The notes under the pieces: generated by a model
Databases searched by the model: none
Seen by the model: the letters and a program-made list of their open reading frames with translations, nothing else
What the model was told of the DNA's origin: nothing
In this document: piece by piece, positions 5,419-5,733 of the stretch
Position numbering within the stretch: position 1 is the stretch's first letter
How the letters are laid out: each line of letters opens with the position of its first letter
Program-made: the position numbers and the translations under genes
Source: an uncultured Streptomyces sp.
Lineage (GTDB): Bacteria > Actinomycetota > Actinomycetes > Streptomycetales > Streptomycetaceae
Assembly: GCA_946480485.1 (NCBI GenBank)
Contig: CAMLJW010000352.1
Span: forward strand, 1 to 5,733
Length of the DNA stretch: 5,733 bases
Reading direction: 5' to 3'

Positions 5419-5733
5419 CGCGCTCAATCATCAAAGCGGCTGAGTGGACGCTCGGGCCGGAAACTGCGGAGGGCGGCCCGCGGGGCCTCTATAGTGCCGA
5501 GTGCCTGACGTGCGGGGCGCAGGCACAGCCAACTGACGTGATCGTCTACCAGTTGAGGTCTGGGCGTTGAAGCACACGGGCCTTAATCCGACCCATCGGC
5601 AGTTTAAGGCGATGCACGAGACGTTCTGGCGCGTGGCTCCGGCCGAGGGCAACTCCTTCCGCGGGCTCGACGCACAGTGCGAGAGCGAGCCAGAGCAGGC
5701 CGAGAGCGACGCACAGCACACCTCGCGGCAGGA
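5415..5733 (+). pseudogene. DUF7848-like small protein gene, apparently frameshifted, 3' end outside window
   Basis: From GTG 5415 the frame reads VTRSIIKAAEWTLGPETAEG, then GLYSAECLTCGAQAQPTD (C30xxC33), and drifts into VIVYQLRSGR and a TGA at 5568-5570, giving 51 residues. The frame one base earlier, open from 5537 to the window end, reads DRLPVEVWALKHTGLNPTHR, then QFKAMHETFWRVAPAEGNS. As remembered, Streptomyces DUF7848-type proteins of about 80-100 residues carry both halves in one chain: an EWT...YSAEC-TC start and a VWALKHTG-NP-HR...FWRV end. The best reading is therefore one gene with a missing base near 5537-5540. Alternatives are a sequencing error, or a second gene starting at TTG 5567 with a TTGA overlap, mimicking the GTGA couplings upstream. 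No slippery heptamer is seen. Function is unknown; the CxxC suggests metal binding. Confidence 0.62.

Noticed and set aside
5537..5570. Programmed -1 ribosomal frameshift in the DUF7848-like gene
   Set aside because: The shift direction would fit, but no X XXY YYZ slippery heptamer is present between 5536 and 5567.
1..5733. CRISPR array, tRNA, rRNA, riboswitch or insertion-sequence ends
   Set aside because: No regularly spaced repeats with spacers, tRNA-like cloverleaf, transposase motif or paired terminal inverted repeats were seen.

Overview
The window looks like chromosomal DNA of a Streptomyces or very close actinomycete. It is G+C-rich with strong G/C bias at third codon positions and frequent GTG starts. 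It carries a zinc-ribbon/membrane/low-complexity protein of the Streptomyces SCO2400 type and a copy of a C-rich intergenic sequence common in Streptomyces. All identifications come from reading the sequence and from memory of families; no database search was run.

Left part (1-2040, minus strand): a two-gene catabolic operon. A GTG-started enolase-superfamily enzyme of the sugar-acid (gluconate/galactonate) dehydratase type is followed, with a 4-base GTGA overlap, by a zinc-dependent medium-chain dehydrogenase cut off by the window edge. Upstream of the operon lie two copies of GTTCGAAAT 19 bp apart, a candidate operator. Together the enzymes suggest oxidation and dehydration of a sugar or sugar acid; the substrate is unknown.

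Middle (2297-3016, plus strand): a divergently oriented SCO2400-like protein with an N-terminal zinc ribbon, one membrane segment and a long Ser/Pro/Thr-rich tail ending in a Cys-containing hydrophobic tip. It has no well-placed Shine-Dalgarno sequence.

3017-3411: a gene-poor stretch holding the C-rich Streptomyces element, a short relic of the catalytic N-terminus of a serine recombinase, and a hairpin plus T-run resembling an intrinsic terminator. This looks like the scar or edge of an integrative element.

Right part (3412-5733): visibly lower G+C in the first gene. A minus-strand XRE-type regulator with a TPR-like C-terminal region faces a plus-strand chain of four tiny genes, three of them with Cys motifs. 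Two of the three junctions are 4-base GTGA overlaps; the other pair is separated by 4 bases. The divergent promoter region contains GTGCAAG-type repeats at helical spacing, the best candidate for the regulator's operator. The fourth small gene resembles a DUF7848-type protein and appears split by a one-base frameshift; its second half runs off the window. This regulator plus mini-operon is the least characterised unit here and probably accessory DNA.
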